Shown here in pieces: positions 36,453-45,452 of a DNA stretch of 64,000 bases. A model generated the notes under the pieces. It made no database searches, was not told where the DNA came from, and saw only the letters and a list, made by a program, of their open reading frames with translations. The stretch comes from Pseudomonas sp. Au-Pse12. Its GTDB lineage: Bacteria > Pseudomonadota > Gammaproteobacteria > Pseudomonadales > Pseudomonadaceae. The translations under genes were made by a program, and so were the position numbers. The DNA is taken from positions 289,845-353,844 of the forward strand of contig NZ_JAJTTH010000007.1 of the NCBI RefSeq assembly GCF_021341665.1, in the 5' to 3' direction. Every line of letters begins with the position of its first letter. Position 1 is the stretch's first letter.

Positions 36453-36573
36453 GGGTCACCTCCAGTGATGAACACTAGACCTCTCTGAGTCGAGCGCAAC
36501 CTTTATCGAGCGGCTGGCGACGCATTGAAAAATGCTAATGTCGTCGCCGAATTGATTCCGCAAAGGACTTGCC

Positions 36574-37896
36574 ATGCCCCTTACCCTTACCGACCGCTAC
36601 CGCGGTAGCCTGCTCGGCCTGGCCTGCGGCGATGCCCTGGGCACCAGCGTCGAATTCAAGCCACGGGGCAGCTTCCCCCCGGTCACCGACCTCTTGGGTG
36701 GTGGCCCGTTCAACCTCAAGGCCGGGCAGTGGACCGATGACACGTCCATGGCGCTGTGCCTGGGCGAAAGCCTGTTGCACAAGGACGGCTTCGACCCCGC
36801 CGACCAGATGGGGCGCTACCTCAACTGGTGGCAATGGGGTTACCTGAGCGCCACCGGCGAATGCTTCGATATCGGCATGACCGTGCGCCAGGCCCTGGCC
36901 GACTACCAGGAGCACGGCCAGCCCTTCGCCGGTTCCAGCGACCCGCAGACCGCCGGCAATGGCTCGCTGATGCGCCTGGCACCGGTGGTGCTGTTCCATT
37001 ACCCGGACCTGGCCCAGGTCCGCGAGTTGGCCGGCGCCAGTTCGCGCACCACCCACGGCGCCGCTGAAGCCGTCGAGTGCTGCCAGCTGTTCGCCGGCCT
37101 GCTGGCCAAGGCCTTGGCCGGCGCCTCCAAGGCCGAGTTGCAAACACTCGACGACCCGCGCCTTGAACAACCCAAGGTCGCGGCCCTGGCCCGGGGGCAG
37201 TACCTGGACAAACGCCGCGAGGAGATTCGCGGCAATGGCTATTGCGTCGATTCCCTGGAAGCCGCCCTGTGGTGCTTCCAGCACAGCGCCAGCTACGCCG
37301 AGGCGGTGCTGGCCGCCACCAACCTGGGGGACGACGCCGACACCACGGCGGCCATCGTCGGCCAACTGGCCGGGGCCTTCTATGGGGTCCAGGGCATACC
37401 GCCACACTGGCTGGGCAGACTGCACATGGCCGAGGAGATCCAGGCCATGGCCGACAACCTGCTGGCCGCCGCCCAACGCCGCGCGCCCTGCCGGCCGCTA
37501 CACGGCAGTTGCCTGTGCAAGGCCGTAGAGTATCGAGTCGAGCGCCTGGACATGCCCATCGGCCACTGCCATTGCCAGACCTGCCGCAAGGCCCACGCCG
37601 CGGCCTTTGCCTCCACCGCCGGGGTGATGCGCGAGCACTTTCGCTGGACCCGGGGCCAGGAGTTGCTCAGTTCGTTCGAATCGTCGCCAGGCAAGCTGCG
37701 GCACTTCTGCTCGGTGTGCGGTTCTCATCTGCTGGCGGAACGCCCGGGCCAGCCCCATGTGATCCTGCGGGTAGCGACCCTGGACGATGATCCGGGGCAA
37801 ATGCCGCAGGTGCATATCTGGACCTCCCACGATGTGCCCTGGCTGGCCCATGAAGGGCTGGACAGCTGGCCCGAATGGCAGCCCAGCCGCGGCTAG
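36574..37896 (+). CDS. ADP-ribosylglycohydrolase-GFA zinc-domain fusion
   Basis: 440 residues. Residues 1-300 are an ADP-ribosylglycohydrolase (DraG/ARH type) with the paired metal-binding motifs WTDDTSMA near the N-terminus and NLGDDADTTAA at about 250-260. Residues 308-430 are a GFA (glutathione-dependent formaldehyde-activating-like) domain with Cys pairs in HGSCLCKAVEY, HCHCQTCRKAH and FCSVCGSHL, predicted to bind zinc. Stand-alone DraG-type proteins are about 300 residues, so this is a two-domain fusion. It could remove ADP-ribose from protein, DNA or a small molecule, with the GFA domain contributing substrate binding. The link between the activities is not known. Confidence 0.9.
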   Translation: MPLTLTDRYRGSLLGLACGDALGTSVEFKPRGSFPPVTDLLGGGPFNLKAGQWTDDTSMALCLGESLLHKDGFDPADQMGRYLNWWQWGYLSATGECFDIGMTVRQALADYQEHGQPFAGSSDPQTAGNGSLMRLAPVVLFHYPDLAQVRELAGASSRTTHGAAEAVECCQLFAGLLAKALAGASKAELQTLDDPRLEQPKVAALARGQYLDKRREEIRGNGYCVDSLEAALWCFQHSASYAEAVLAATNLGDDADTTAAIVGQLAGAFYGVQGIPPHWLGRLHMAEEIQAMADNLLAAAQRRAPCRPLHGSCLCKAVEYRVERLDMPIGHCHCQTCRKAHAAAFASTAGVMREHFRWTRGQELLSSFESSPGKLRHFCSVCGSHLLAERPGQPHVILRVATLDDDPGQMPQVHIWTSHDVPWLAHEGLDSWPEWQPSRG

Positions 37897-37935
37897 GCTG
37901 TACTCCTACCTCTTGACCCGATAGCGAGATGTTCC

Positions 37936-38337
37936 ATGCGTCCGATCCTGTTCCTGGCCCTTGCGCCGCTGCTGCTCGCCCCGTTGGCCCAGGCCGACGA
38001 GTGCGACAGTGCCGCCACCCAGACCGACATGAACCAGTGCGCCGGCCGGCAACTCCAGGCGGCCGACCAGCAGCTGAACAACCTCTACCAGCAGATCAAC
38101 CTGCGCCTGAAAGACCAGCCACAGACCCGGAAACTGCTGGTCAGTGCACAACGGGCCTGGGTGGCGTTCCGGGATGCCGAGTGCGAATTCTCGTCCTCGG
38201 GGGTCGAAGGCGGCAGCGTTTACCCACTGGTCCATAGCAACTGCGTCACGGCCTTGACCAAGGCCCGGGTGGAGAACTTCAAGACCTACCTCAAGTGCCA
38301 GGAAGGCGATTTGAGCTGCCCGGTACCGGGCCTGTAG
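37936..38337 (+). CDS. DUF1311/LprI-type periplasmic protein
   Basis: 133 residues with a signal peptide (LFLALAPLLLAPLAQA) and the DUF1311 pattern: CDSAATQTDMNQCAGRQLQAAD, later AQRAWVAFRDAECEF and C-terminal Cys residues for disulfides. The family includes the mycobacterial lysozyme inhibitor LprI; the function here is unproven. Confidence 0.88.
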   Translation: MRPILFLALAPLLLAPLAQADECDSAATQTDMNQCAGRQLQAADQQLNNLYQQINLRLKDQPQTRKLLVSAQRAWVAFRDAECEFSSSGVEGGSVYPLVHSNCVTALTKARVENFKTYLKCQEGDLSCPVPGL

Positions 38338-38358
38338 GAGCGGTGTACCGCTGCATGA

Positions 38359-38382
38359 CTTGCCGGCCCATCCACCGGCAAG
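38359..38382. repeat. REP-like hairpin between convergent genes
   Basis: Perfect arms CTTGCCGG/CCGGCAAG with an 8-base loop, inside a stretch with the Pseudomonas REP word TGTAGGAGC nearby. There is no T-run; it may act as a weak transcription stop between the DUF1311 gene and qhpB. Confidence 0.55.
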
Positions 38383-38424
38383 CCGGCTCCCAGGTCAGGA
38401 GCCGGGCAGGCCGATGGAGGCGGC

Positions 38425-39567
38425 TCAACGAATGAAGATCTGCGTCGTGGTGGCCGCCATGTCGCCACCGGGCAAGGTGATCTTGCCCACCTGCTTAAGG
38501 CTCTCCGCGTCGAAGATCGCCACGTCGTTGAAGGTCCCCGTCAGGTAGATCTTGCTCCCGGCCTTGTTGAACGACAGGCAGTAGTAGGAGTGTTCCAGGG
38601 TCGCGGCCTGGAGCAGTTTCTTCTGCTTGATGTCGTACTTGGCCAGGCGGTTGAGCACGCCGAACATCAGGTTCGGGTCCTTGGGCGAGCGCATGCCGCT
38701 GAAGTAGATCTCGGTCAGGGGGCCGAAGTCGGTGGTTTCCGTCTTGCCGGTCTTCAAGTCAATGCTGAACAGCCCGTACAGCGGCTCGGCGGTCGCCGGG
38801 TCCTGTTGCTTGTCCTTGAATTTCGCCGCGGTGTAGAGCAGCGAGAAGTCGTGGCGGTAGGTTTGCTGGTTCCAGATGTAGAGCACGTCCGGGGCGCTGT
38901 AGTTGGGGCGTTTCCAGTGCCGGCTGGGGATCAGCACGTCGAACTGGCCGGTCTGCACGTTGACCTTGTACAGGTCCGGCCCGGCCACATACAGGCTGCC
39001 GTCGTCGCCGCTCTGCATGATGGTCAGCTGGCGCGGCGCGGGGAAGCTGCGCACAGGCTTGGCGTCGAGCCCGGCATCGGTGGCGTAGACATCCAGCCGC
39101 GGCTCCTTGACCTCGTAGCGATCATTGAGCAGCAGGGTCGGGTTGGCCACGGTGTACAGCTCCTTGCCGTCGTGGCTGACGGTGAAGGCGAACATCGAGC
39201 GCGCCTTCTCCCCCGGGTGCTGGGTGATGCTGGCGTGGAACACCTGCTTGCAGCTGTCGAGCTCGACGCCGTAGACATCCGCGTAGTGGTTGTTCAACAC
39301 GTAGGCGACCTTGCGGTCCGGCGACAGTTGCACGGTGCCGGGGCCAAAGGCGTCGGGCATCTTGCAGGTCTTGTACAGGCTGTCGCTGGCCAGATCGATG
39401 ACGTGCAGGTTGTTCGGGTAGTTGGTGGTCACCAGGTACTCGTGGCCACTGTTGAGGGCCAGCCCCTCATCGGCCAGAACGCTGAACGAGCAGGCGCCGA
39501 GAACCGCGAGTGCGACCAGGCCGCAGGCTTTGATGCTATGCATGCTGGAATCCTTCTTGTTGTTCAT
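38425..39567 (-). CDS. qhpB: Quinohemoprotein amine dehydrogenase beta subunit
   Basis: 380 residues starting MNNKKDSSMHS; the stop of the gamma gene overlaps this start (TGATG). It has a signal peptide (IKACGLVALAVLGACSFSVLA) and then beta-propeller-like repeats such as HEYLVTTNYPNNLHVIDLASD and GSKIYLTGTFNDVAIFDAESL. The beta subunit is the seven-bladed propeller that helps form the active site of the alpha-beta-gamma periplasmic enzyme oxidising primary amines. Last gene of the structural operon A-D-C-B, as in the published qhp order. Confidence 0.95.
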   Translation of the reverse strand: MNNKKDSSMHSIKACGLVALAVLGACSFSVLADEGLALNSGHEYLVTTNYPNNLHVIDLASDSLYKTCKMPDAFGPGTVQLSPDRKVAYVLNNHYADVYGVELDSCKQVFHASITQHPGEKARSMFAFTVSHDGKELYTVANPTLLLNDRYEVKEPRLDVYATDAGLDAKPVRSFPAPRQLTIMQSGDDGSLYVAGPDLYKVNVQTGQFDVLIPSRHWKRPNYSAPDVLYIWNQQTYRHDFSLLYTAAKFKDKQQDPATAEPLYGLFSIDLKTGKTETTDFGPLTEIYFSGMRSPKDPNLMFGVLNRLAKYDIKQKKLLQAATLEHSYYCLSFNKAGSKIYLTGTFNDVAIFDAESLKQVGKITLPGGDMAATTTQIFIR

Positions 39568-39890
39568 CACTTGTCTTTCGGGAAGACAGTGCCGAGGTTG
39601 CGCCAGTTGTCGTTGGAGGCCTGGGCGTCCTTGTTCCAGTCGGGGTAGGTGCTCATCATGTCGGGCACCTGGGCCGGCCACCAGCATGGGTCGGAGCAGC
39701 CGTAGAGGTCGGCCTCCATCGGCTGGCACAGCGACGAGACCCCGCCAAAGGCGTCGATTTCCCAGCCCGGGTCGGTGGTCGAGGCGCACCCGGCCACCGT
39801 GTTCATCGCCAGCACTTCTTCGATCCGGTCCTCGGCGGCCGCCGCGGTCAGTTTCTGAGCTTTGTTATTGATTGGCTTGAGATGTTTCAT
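39567..39890 (-). CDS. qhpC: Quinohemoprotein amine dehydrogenase gamma subunit (CTQ-bearing)
   Basis: 107-residue precursor. Subtracting a 28-residue leader gives 79 residues, the size of the P. putida gamma subunit. All crosslinking residues of the known enzyme fall at the right mature positions: C7/E16, C27/D33 and C41/D49 thioethers, and C37/W43 for cysteine tryptophylquinone (precursor C35/E44, C55/D61, C69/D77, C65/W71). It is crosslinked by the radical SAM enzyme encoded directly upstream, dihydroxylated by QhpG, exported by QhpF and trimmed by QhpE. Confidence 0.97.
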   Translation of the reverse strand: MKHLKPINNKAQKLTAAAAEDRIEEVLAMNTVAGCASTTDPGWEIDAFGGVSSLCQPMEADLYGCSDPCWWPAQVPDMMSTYPDWNKDAQASNDNWRNLGTVFPKDK

Positions 39891-39891
39891 G

Positions 39892-41325
39892 TCAGTGAGC
39901 CTTGCGCGGAGTGATGTAACTGCTGATGAACGCAGGGTTGTGCGCCATGATCCGGCTGTAGACTTCGATGCCGAAATCCACCCAGTCACGCATCAGTTCG
40001 CAATAGTGATAGGTCGGGTGCGCGGGGTCGCCGTAGCGGGCGTAGCTCTCGTGGTAGCAGCCCCCGGAACACAGGTTGCGGATGCGGCAGCTGTCGCAGC
40101 CGGTGTTGCTGCGGTCCAGGCGCTGGGACAGGAAGTCGTTGAGCTCCACCTGCTTGACCCCGCCGTCATGCACGTTGCCGAAGGTCGGCAAGGTTGATCC
40201 GGTAAAGCGGTGGCACAGGTTCAGCTCGCCCTTGTGGTCCACCGCCAGCATCTTCAGCCCGGCGCCGCAGGGCAGCGCTTTCTTGTGGCCTTCGTGGATG
40301 TCGGTGATCAACTGGTGCAGGTTGGAGAAACCGATGTTGCGGTGCTCCAGCGCCGCTTCCAGGTAACGCCGCCCCAGGCGTTTCATGCTGGCGAAGACTT
40401 CGATCAGCTCCTCGGCGCTGAGGTTGAAGCTGCTGATGTCCCCGGAGGTCACCGGGGCGAACCCCACCTCGGCAAACCCCAGCTCGTTGAACAGGTGATC
40501 CCAGATCGTCTCGACATCGGTGACGCCGGTGGTCAGGGTCACCCGGGCGCCCACCGGGCGGCTGTTGTAGCGCGCCAGGAGCATTTGCGCCTTGCGCCGC
40601 ACCACGTCATAGGTGCCCTGCCCGCCCACGGTGATGCGGTTGCGGTCGTGCACGGTCTTGGGCCCGTCGATGCTCACCGAGAGCCCGAAACGGTGGGCAT
40701 TGAGGTAGTCCACCACCTCCTCGGTCAACAGCGTGGCGTTGGTGGTCATGACGAACTCGACGAACTTGCCGGCGGCGCGAAAGCGCTGTTCGCAGTAGTC
40801 CACCATGGCCTCGATCAGCGGCCGGTTGCTCAGCGGCTCGCCGCCGAAGAACACCACGGTGTAGCGCTCCTCGTCGGGGGATTCCTGCAGCAGCATTTCC
40901 ACCGAGGCGATGGCGGTGTCCAGGCCCATCTTCTTGCCCGCCGAGGGCTTGTCCAGGTCTTCCTTGTAGCAGTAGGTGCAGCTCAGGTTGCAGCCGGTAT
41001 TGACGTTGAGCACCACGGTATTGATCGCCGTGCGCTCGACCCGCTTGACGCCGATTTCCGGGGTCAGGGGCGAGCCGTCGCTGACCAGTTCCAGGGCGAT
41101 CAGCTCGCGCAGGGTGTCGCTGATTTCGGCACCGTCATAGCTACCGGCCAGACGCTGGATCAGGTCTTGCGGGGTACAGCCCGGGCCGCGCAGGGCATCG
41201 ATGATGCTGCCGGTCAGGGCATCGCTGGCAAACAGCGAACTGCTGGGGATATGGAACAGCATGCGGTTGGCGTCGACCTGCACTTCATGCAGGTTGCGCT
41301 CCACCAGATTCAGAATTGCGCCCAT
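39892..41325 (-). CDS. qhpD: Radical SAM/SPASM thioether-forming enzyme for the gamma subunit
   Basis: 477 residues. The radical SAM cluster motif is CNLSCTYC (CxxxCxxC) at about 112-119. The C-terminal SPASM region carries further Cys in PCGAGLKML, CDSCRIRNLCSGGCYHE and YHYCELM, for two auxiliary [4Fe-4S] clusters. It makes the Cys-to-Asp/Glu thioether bridges in QhpC. Its stop is 1 base before the qhpC start codon. Confidence 0.96.
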   Translation of the reverse strand: MGAILNLVERNLHEVQVDANRMLFHIPSSSLFASDALTGSIIDALRGPGCTPQDLIQRLAGSYDGAEISDTLRELIALELVSDGSPLTPEIGVKRVERTAINTVVLNVNTGCNLSCTYCYKEDLDKPSAGKKMGLDTAIASVEMLLQESPDEERYTVVFFGGEPLSNRPLIEAMVDYCEQRFRAAGKFVEFVMTTNATLLTEEVVDYLNAHRFGLSVSIDGPKTVHDRNRITVGGQGTYDVVRRKAQMLLARYNSRPVGARVTLTTGVTDVETIWDHLFNELGFAEVGFAPVTSGDISSFNLSAEELIEVFASMKRLGRRYLEAALEHRNIGFSNLHQLITDIHEGHKKALPCGAGLKMLAVDHKGELNLCHRFTGSTLPTFGNVHDGGVKQVELNDFLSQRLDRSNTGCDSCRIRNLCSGGCYHESYARYGDPAHPTYHYCELMRDWVDFGIEVYSRIMAHNPAFISSYITPRKAH

Positions 41326-41404
41326 TACAACCTCCTGTGCACACCCCGCTGTCGGGGCCTGCGGTCATTGCCTGAAAGTGTCTGTCGCTATCGCTCGACG
41401 GCCT

Positions 41405-42985
41405 TCAGGGAATGGGTGGATTGTTCCAGCGTTGCACGGTGACGATCAGGTGGCCTTCACCGGTCAGGGCCTTGCCTCCCTCCTCCACGGCGGCGATCAC
41501 CTTGAGGTTGCCGGCGTTGTTGGTGGACATCTTGCGCTGCGGGTTGGGCCCGGCGTCGCCCGGGGTGAACACGCCGCTGTCGGCCTGCATGCTGCCGGCG
41601 TACTTGACGTCTTCATCCTTGGCCGCCTGCTCGTCGAAGGCCTCGACCTTCCACTGCGCCGGCATCACGCCGATGCGATAGGCCTTGCCGTCGGCGCCCT
41701 GGCCCCAGGCTTCGGCATCGAAGCGGCCCTGGACCTTGGGCGTCGAACCGCCACCGTCGCCGATCCGCGCCACCGAGAACGCCGGCACCACCTTGACCTC
41801 GGCAATGCGCTGGTACACCGCCAGCGTGGCGCCCTTGAGGCTGCCGACACTGACTTCGCGCAGCCCCGGCTGGGCGCTGGCCGCCGCCTTGAGCTTGAGG
41901 CGGATGCGCTCCGGGCTCTGCTCCAGCACCTGCACCACCTCGACGTCCTTGCCGAAGCTCGGTGTGCCGTTGAGGCCGGCGCCCACCAGGGTCACTTCGG
42001 CCTCTGCGCCGGCCTTCAGGTAACCCGGCTGTACTGCCAGCAGGCGCTGGCTGCCCTGTTTGGCGGCGATGAAATCCAGGCCGCGCTCATCATGCTCGGC
42101 CTCGAACATCCGCCCTTGCAGCGCGTTGCCCTGGGCCGCCAGCACCTGGCGCATGATCACGCCGTCGACGCTGACATTGCCGCGCCATTCATAGCCGTTG
42201 TAGAGAATCGCGCTGCCTTGGCCATTGAACGGGCTGCCATCGGCGTACTGGCCCTTGACGCTGACCTTGAACTGATCGCCCTCGCCGGCGCTGACGCTCA
42301 TCACCCCGGCCAGTTCGCCCTTGCCCGGCAGGTGGCCGCTGAAACTCCAGTCCCCGACCAGCGATGCCGCGGAAGGACGCGCCTGTTGCCAGGCCTTCCA
42401 GGCCGGGTTGTCGAGGGGGTAGCGCTGGGCCAGCAGCGGCACCATGTCCTTGAGCGCGGTGGGCAGCCATTCGCGGTCCCGGGACAGCGCCTGGTACTCC
42501 AGGGACGGCCATTGCCCGAGGTGGAAGTTCACCAACCGCTCCCACTCCTGAGCCGGACGACGCTGCAGGGCGATCCGCGCGCCGGAGTGGCAACGGGCGC
42601 ACATCTGGGTGGTCTGCTCGTCGAAGTGCTCGACAGTGTTCAAGCGCCGCTCCAGGGCATAGCGCACGCCGTCGGTCTCGCTGGGGGCCAGGCCCTGGGT
42701 GTCGGCCAGGTACTTGACCAGGGTGCGGCGGTCCTCATCGCTGATCTTCAGGCCGTGCATGGTCTGCATGCGGGCAATGCTCATCAGCCAGCCTTCCGGG
42801 GTCTTGCGCTGGTGGCTGATGCGGCTCAGGTTTTGCCCGGCTTCGGGGGTGTGACAGCCCTGGCAAGTTTCCTTGAGGATGCTCTGCGCATCCCGTGCGG
42901 CGAAACTCGAAGGCGCATGCAAGGCGGTACAGGTGGCGATAGCCAGCAGGCTGGCACTGAGCCTCAGGCGGAGTCTTCTCTTCAT
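41405..42985 (-). CDS. qhpA: Quinohemoprotein amine dehydrogenase alpha subunit (diheme)
   Basis: 526 residues from ATG 42985 (GGGAGG 10 bases upstream). It has a signal peptide (LRLSASLLAIATCTALHA...) and two c-type heme sites, CQGCH and CARCH, in the first 120 residues. The rest consists of beta-rich domains. The hemes take electrons from the CTQ cofactor in the gamma subunit and pass them to cytochrome or azurin. First gene of the A-D-C-B operon. Confidence 0.95.
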   Translation of the reverse strand: MKRRLRLRLSASLLAIATCTALHAPSSFAARDAQSILKETCQGCHTPEAGQNLSRISHQRKTPEGWLMSIARMQTMHGLKISDEDRRTLVKYLADTQGLAPSETDGVRYALERRLNTVEHFDEQTTQMCARCHSGARIALQRRPAQEWERLVNFHLGQWPSLEYQALSRDREWLPTALKDMVPLLAQRYPLDNPAWKAWQQARPSAASLVGDWSFSGHLPGKGELAGVMSVSAGEGDQFKVSVKGQYADGSPFNGQGSAILYNGYEWRGNVSVDGVIMRQVLAAQGNALQGRMFEAEHDERGLDFIAAKQGSQRLLAVQPGYLKAGAEAEVTLVGAGLNGTPSFGKDVEVVQVLEQSPERIRLKLKAAASAQPGLREVSVGSLKGATLAVYQRIAEVKVVPAFSVARIGDGGGSTPKVQGRFDAEAWGQGADGKAYRIGVMPAQWKVEAFDEQAAKDEDVKYAGSMQADSGVFTPGDAGPNPQRKMSTNNAGNLKVIAAVEEGGKALTGEGHLIVTVQRWNNPPIP

Positions 42986-43397
42986 CAACGTCGAACCTCC
43001 CACGGTGCTTTCTTATTGTTAGCGAGTCGTTTTTATGGTTTCTGCCATGCCCGGCGATACCGGCCATGGAGGCAAGAGAAACGTCTGAAGGTAAGCAATA
43101 CACGGAGCGTGCCAGCTTATAAAAAAACAGCGAATCAATGACTTGGGCGACAACACCGGGCATTGGCCGACGGCACGGTGTTACCCGACGTTCAATTTCG
43201 CGACAAACGTCTCAGTCTGAGACAGCCGCCCGCGAGGCGCAGATCGCCGCAGCGGCGCCCGAACCAGCTGTATCGGTGGTTTTCTTTGCAATTGGATCTT
43301 GCATTTATCCGACGCCGCCGCAAAATCACCCGCGCTTTGCCCGCCCCGCTGTGTGGGGCGCTCTGCACTCCCCCTCATTACAAGGAACCTGAAGTTC
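42986..43397. other. Divergent intergenic region qhpA / WG lipoprotein
   Basis: About 410 bases without a supported gene. It should hold the promoter of the qhpADCB operon and that of the lipoprotein gene. A perfect sigma54 -24 word (TGGCACG on the minus strand, near 43115) is present, but the -12 GC is not at the required spacing, so no promoter is called. No terminator was seen. Confidence 0.5.
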
Positions 43398-45053
43398 ATG
43401 GATAGAAGCGCCTGTGCCCGTCTCGGCTCGCTGATCCTCTCGTTGTCTGCCCTGACCCTGGTCGGTTGCAAGGAAGAAACCAGCCCCAAGACGGCCGCCA
43501 TTGCACCAGCCCCTGCGCCCGCGGCCATGGTCATGCCGATCTGCGCCAACGGCGAGTGCGCGGTGCTGAACCAGGACGGCAAGGTGCTGGTCAGCGCCGA
43601 CAACGACTACGACGCCGTGGTCGCCCTGCCCCTGGACAAGACCTTCCTGTTCGCCAAGGACGGCACCTGGAACCTCGCCAGCGCCGACGGCAAGCAGATC
43701 CTCAACACCGCCTTCACCGACGACTTGCGCCTGTTGACCCCGGGCTATTTCGGCTTCGGCCAGGACGGCAAGCTGGGCATCATCGACCAGAGCGGCAAGC
43801 AGATTCAGCCCCCGCGCTTCGACGACCTGTATGTCGGCGGCGCCGATGACTTCATCGTCTACGAGATCGGCGGCAAGCGCGGCATTCTCAGCGCCAAGGG
43901 CGAGGTGATCACCGAAGCGGTGTATGACAGCAGCGTGGTGCGCGACGACTTCGCCAAGCGCGGCGGCTGGATGGGTGCCGAGCGCGGCGATCAGAAGTGG
44001 GCGCTCAACCTCAAGACCGGCGAGCAGAAGAAGGTCGAGTTCGACAGCATCGACTACTTTGCCAACCAGCATCTGGTGGTCAGCACCGAACAGGGCAAGG
44101 CCCTGGCCGATGCCAACGCGCAGTTGATCAGCGCCGCCACCTACAACTGGATGGGCGAGCCGGGAGACGGCCTGGTGGCCTTCCGCGAAAAATATGACAG
44201 CCCCTGCGGCTACATGGATTTCCAGGGCAAGACCGTGATCCAGGCCCAGTTCGGCACCTGCCAGGTCTTCGGCAAGCAGGGCGCGCTGGTCACCGCCAAG
44301 AATGCCGACGGCACTTCCGGCAAGGCCGGGTTCATTGACCGCCAGGGCCAGTGGAAGGTGCAGCCGGTCTATGACTCGGCGGACCCGGCAGGCTTCAGCC
44401 CCCTGGGGATGTTCAAGCAGGTATCGGGGCTGAACCAGGTCGCGGTGCTGCAGAACGTGTTCAGCGCCACCTTCGGCATCTTCGATGTGGACAAGGGCGT
44501 GGAGCTGTTCAAGCCGACCTACGCGCAGATCGGCGCGCTCAACGCCGACCTGTTCGTGTTCAGCACCGCCAACAGCCCGACCAAGCAGGCCACCCTGTTC
44601 GGCCAGGCCACGCAGATGCACACCGTGGGCCTGATGGACGCCAGCGGCAAGGTGCTGCTGGAGCCGGGCCAGTACGTCGACATTCGCCTGGATGCCAGCG
44701 GCCACTACCTGCTGGCCACCGACGACACCTCGCCCCTGGCCACCTCGGCGCTGTATGACCTCAAGGGCAAGCGGCTGATTGCCAGCAAATGGCAGGAACT
44801 GGTGGTGGACGAAGCCCGCGGGGCGATCTTCGGTTATGCCGTGGAAGGCGTCGGCGACGATCAGTCCCGCAGCCTCAAGGCCCTGTACCGCCTGGACGGC
44901 ACCCCGAGCTTCCAGGTCAGCCAGGTGGATTGCGGCGCCGAGCAGGTGCGTGACGGCCAGGACAAGGTGCTGTGGCCGACCAACCCGCAGGACCACTGCC
45001 CGCAACCGGACGACGAAGAAGACCAGGGCGAAGGCGACAACGCACAGGGCTGA
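43398..45053 (+). CDS. WG-repeat lipoprotein
   Basis: 551 residues with a lipoprotein signal (LSLSALTLVGC lipobox) and a linker rich in Ala-Pro. Many WG-type repeats follow, for example DGTWNLASADGKQILNTAF, DGKLGIIDQSGKQIQPPRF and KAGFIDRQGQWKVQPVYD. The tail is acidic (QPDDEEDQGEGDNAQ). WG-repeat proteins are envelope or surface beta structures of unknown role. It is divergent from qhpA across about 410 bases. A truncated relative lies about 400 bases downstream. Confidence 0.9.
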   Translation: MDRSACARLGSLILSLSALTLVGCKEETSPKTAAIAPAPAPAAMVMPICANGECAVLNQDGKVLVSADNDYDAVVALPLDKTFLFAKDGTWNLASADGKQILNTAFTDDLRLLTPGYFGFGQDGKLGIIDQSGKQIQPPRFDDLYVGGADDFIVYEIGGKRGILSAKGEVITEAVYDSSVVRDDFAKRGGWMGAERGDQKWALNLKTGEQKKVEFDSIDYFANQHLVVSTEQGKALADANAQLISAATYNWMGEPGDGLVAFREKYDSPCGYMDFQGKTVIQAQFGTCQVFGKQGALVTAKNADGTSGKAGFIDRQGQWKVQPVYDSADPAGFSPLGMFKQVSGLNQVAVLQNVFSATFGIFDVDKGVELFKPTYAQIGALNADLFVFSTANSPTKQATLFGQATQMHTVGLMDASGKVLLEPGQYVDIRLDASGHYLLATDDTSPLATSALYDLKGKRLIASKWQELVVDEARGAIFGYAVEGVGDDQSRSLKALYRLDGTPSFQVSQVDCGAEQVRDGQDKVLWPTNPQDHCPQPDDEEDQGEGDNAQG

Positions 45054-45093
45054 CCCCAGCCCCGCCTGCACGCCCGAGATAGACAAGGCCTGT

Positions 45094-45225
45094 TGTGGCG
45101 AGGGAGCTTGCTCCCGCTCGGCCGCGTAGCGGTCGTAAAACCTGCCGGCGCGGCTTGTCAGGCTCACCGCGTAGACGCTACTGGGGGCGCTGCGCACCCC
45201 AGCGGGAGCAAGCTCCCTCGCCACA
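45094..45225. repeat. Intergenic inverted repeat with 25-bp perfect arms
   Basis: Arms 45094-45118 and 45201-45225 are exact reverse complements (TGTGGCGAGGG... and ...CCCTCGCCACA), separated by 82 bases that are themselves GC-rich with short palindromes. This word is a common Pseudomonas intergenic repeat. It sits between the WG lipoprotein gene and the terminator. Confidence 0.85.
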
Positions 45226-45291
45226 GGGGAACGCGGTGCACTCGAGCAGCCGAACGAAGAGTGTCTCCTTTGGGGCGGCCGCGAAGCCCAA

Positions 45292-45331
45292 GAAAAATGG
45301 CGCTTGCTCATCTTGAGGAAGCGCCGTTTTT
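45292..45331. terminator. Bidirectional rho-independent terminator
   Basis: Hairpin GGCGCTT (45299-45305)/AAGCGCC (45319-45325) followed by a T-run on the plus strand and preceded by an A-run, so it can terminate in both directions. It ends the WG lipoprotein transcription unit. Confidence 0.8.
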
Positions 45332-45452
45332 GGTTAAGTGAACAGCATTGCGCCCTTTGGCGGGCTTGTCTGTCTCGGGCATGCGCGATGCCCCTCATCT
45401 GCAGTTCAAGCACCGGCCCCTGTTGCCCGGTCATTCCATGGCGCCCGTATTC

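Noticed and set aside
43095..43116. Possible sigma54 promoter for qhpA
   Set aside because: The -24 word TGGCACG is perfect, but TTGC is 5 bases too far for the fixed -24/-12 spacing.
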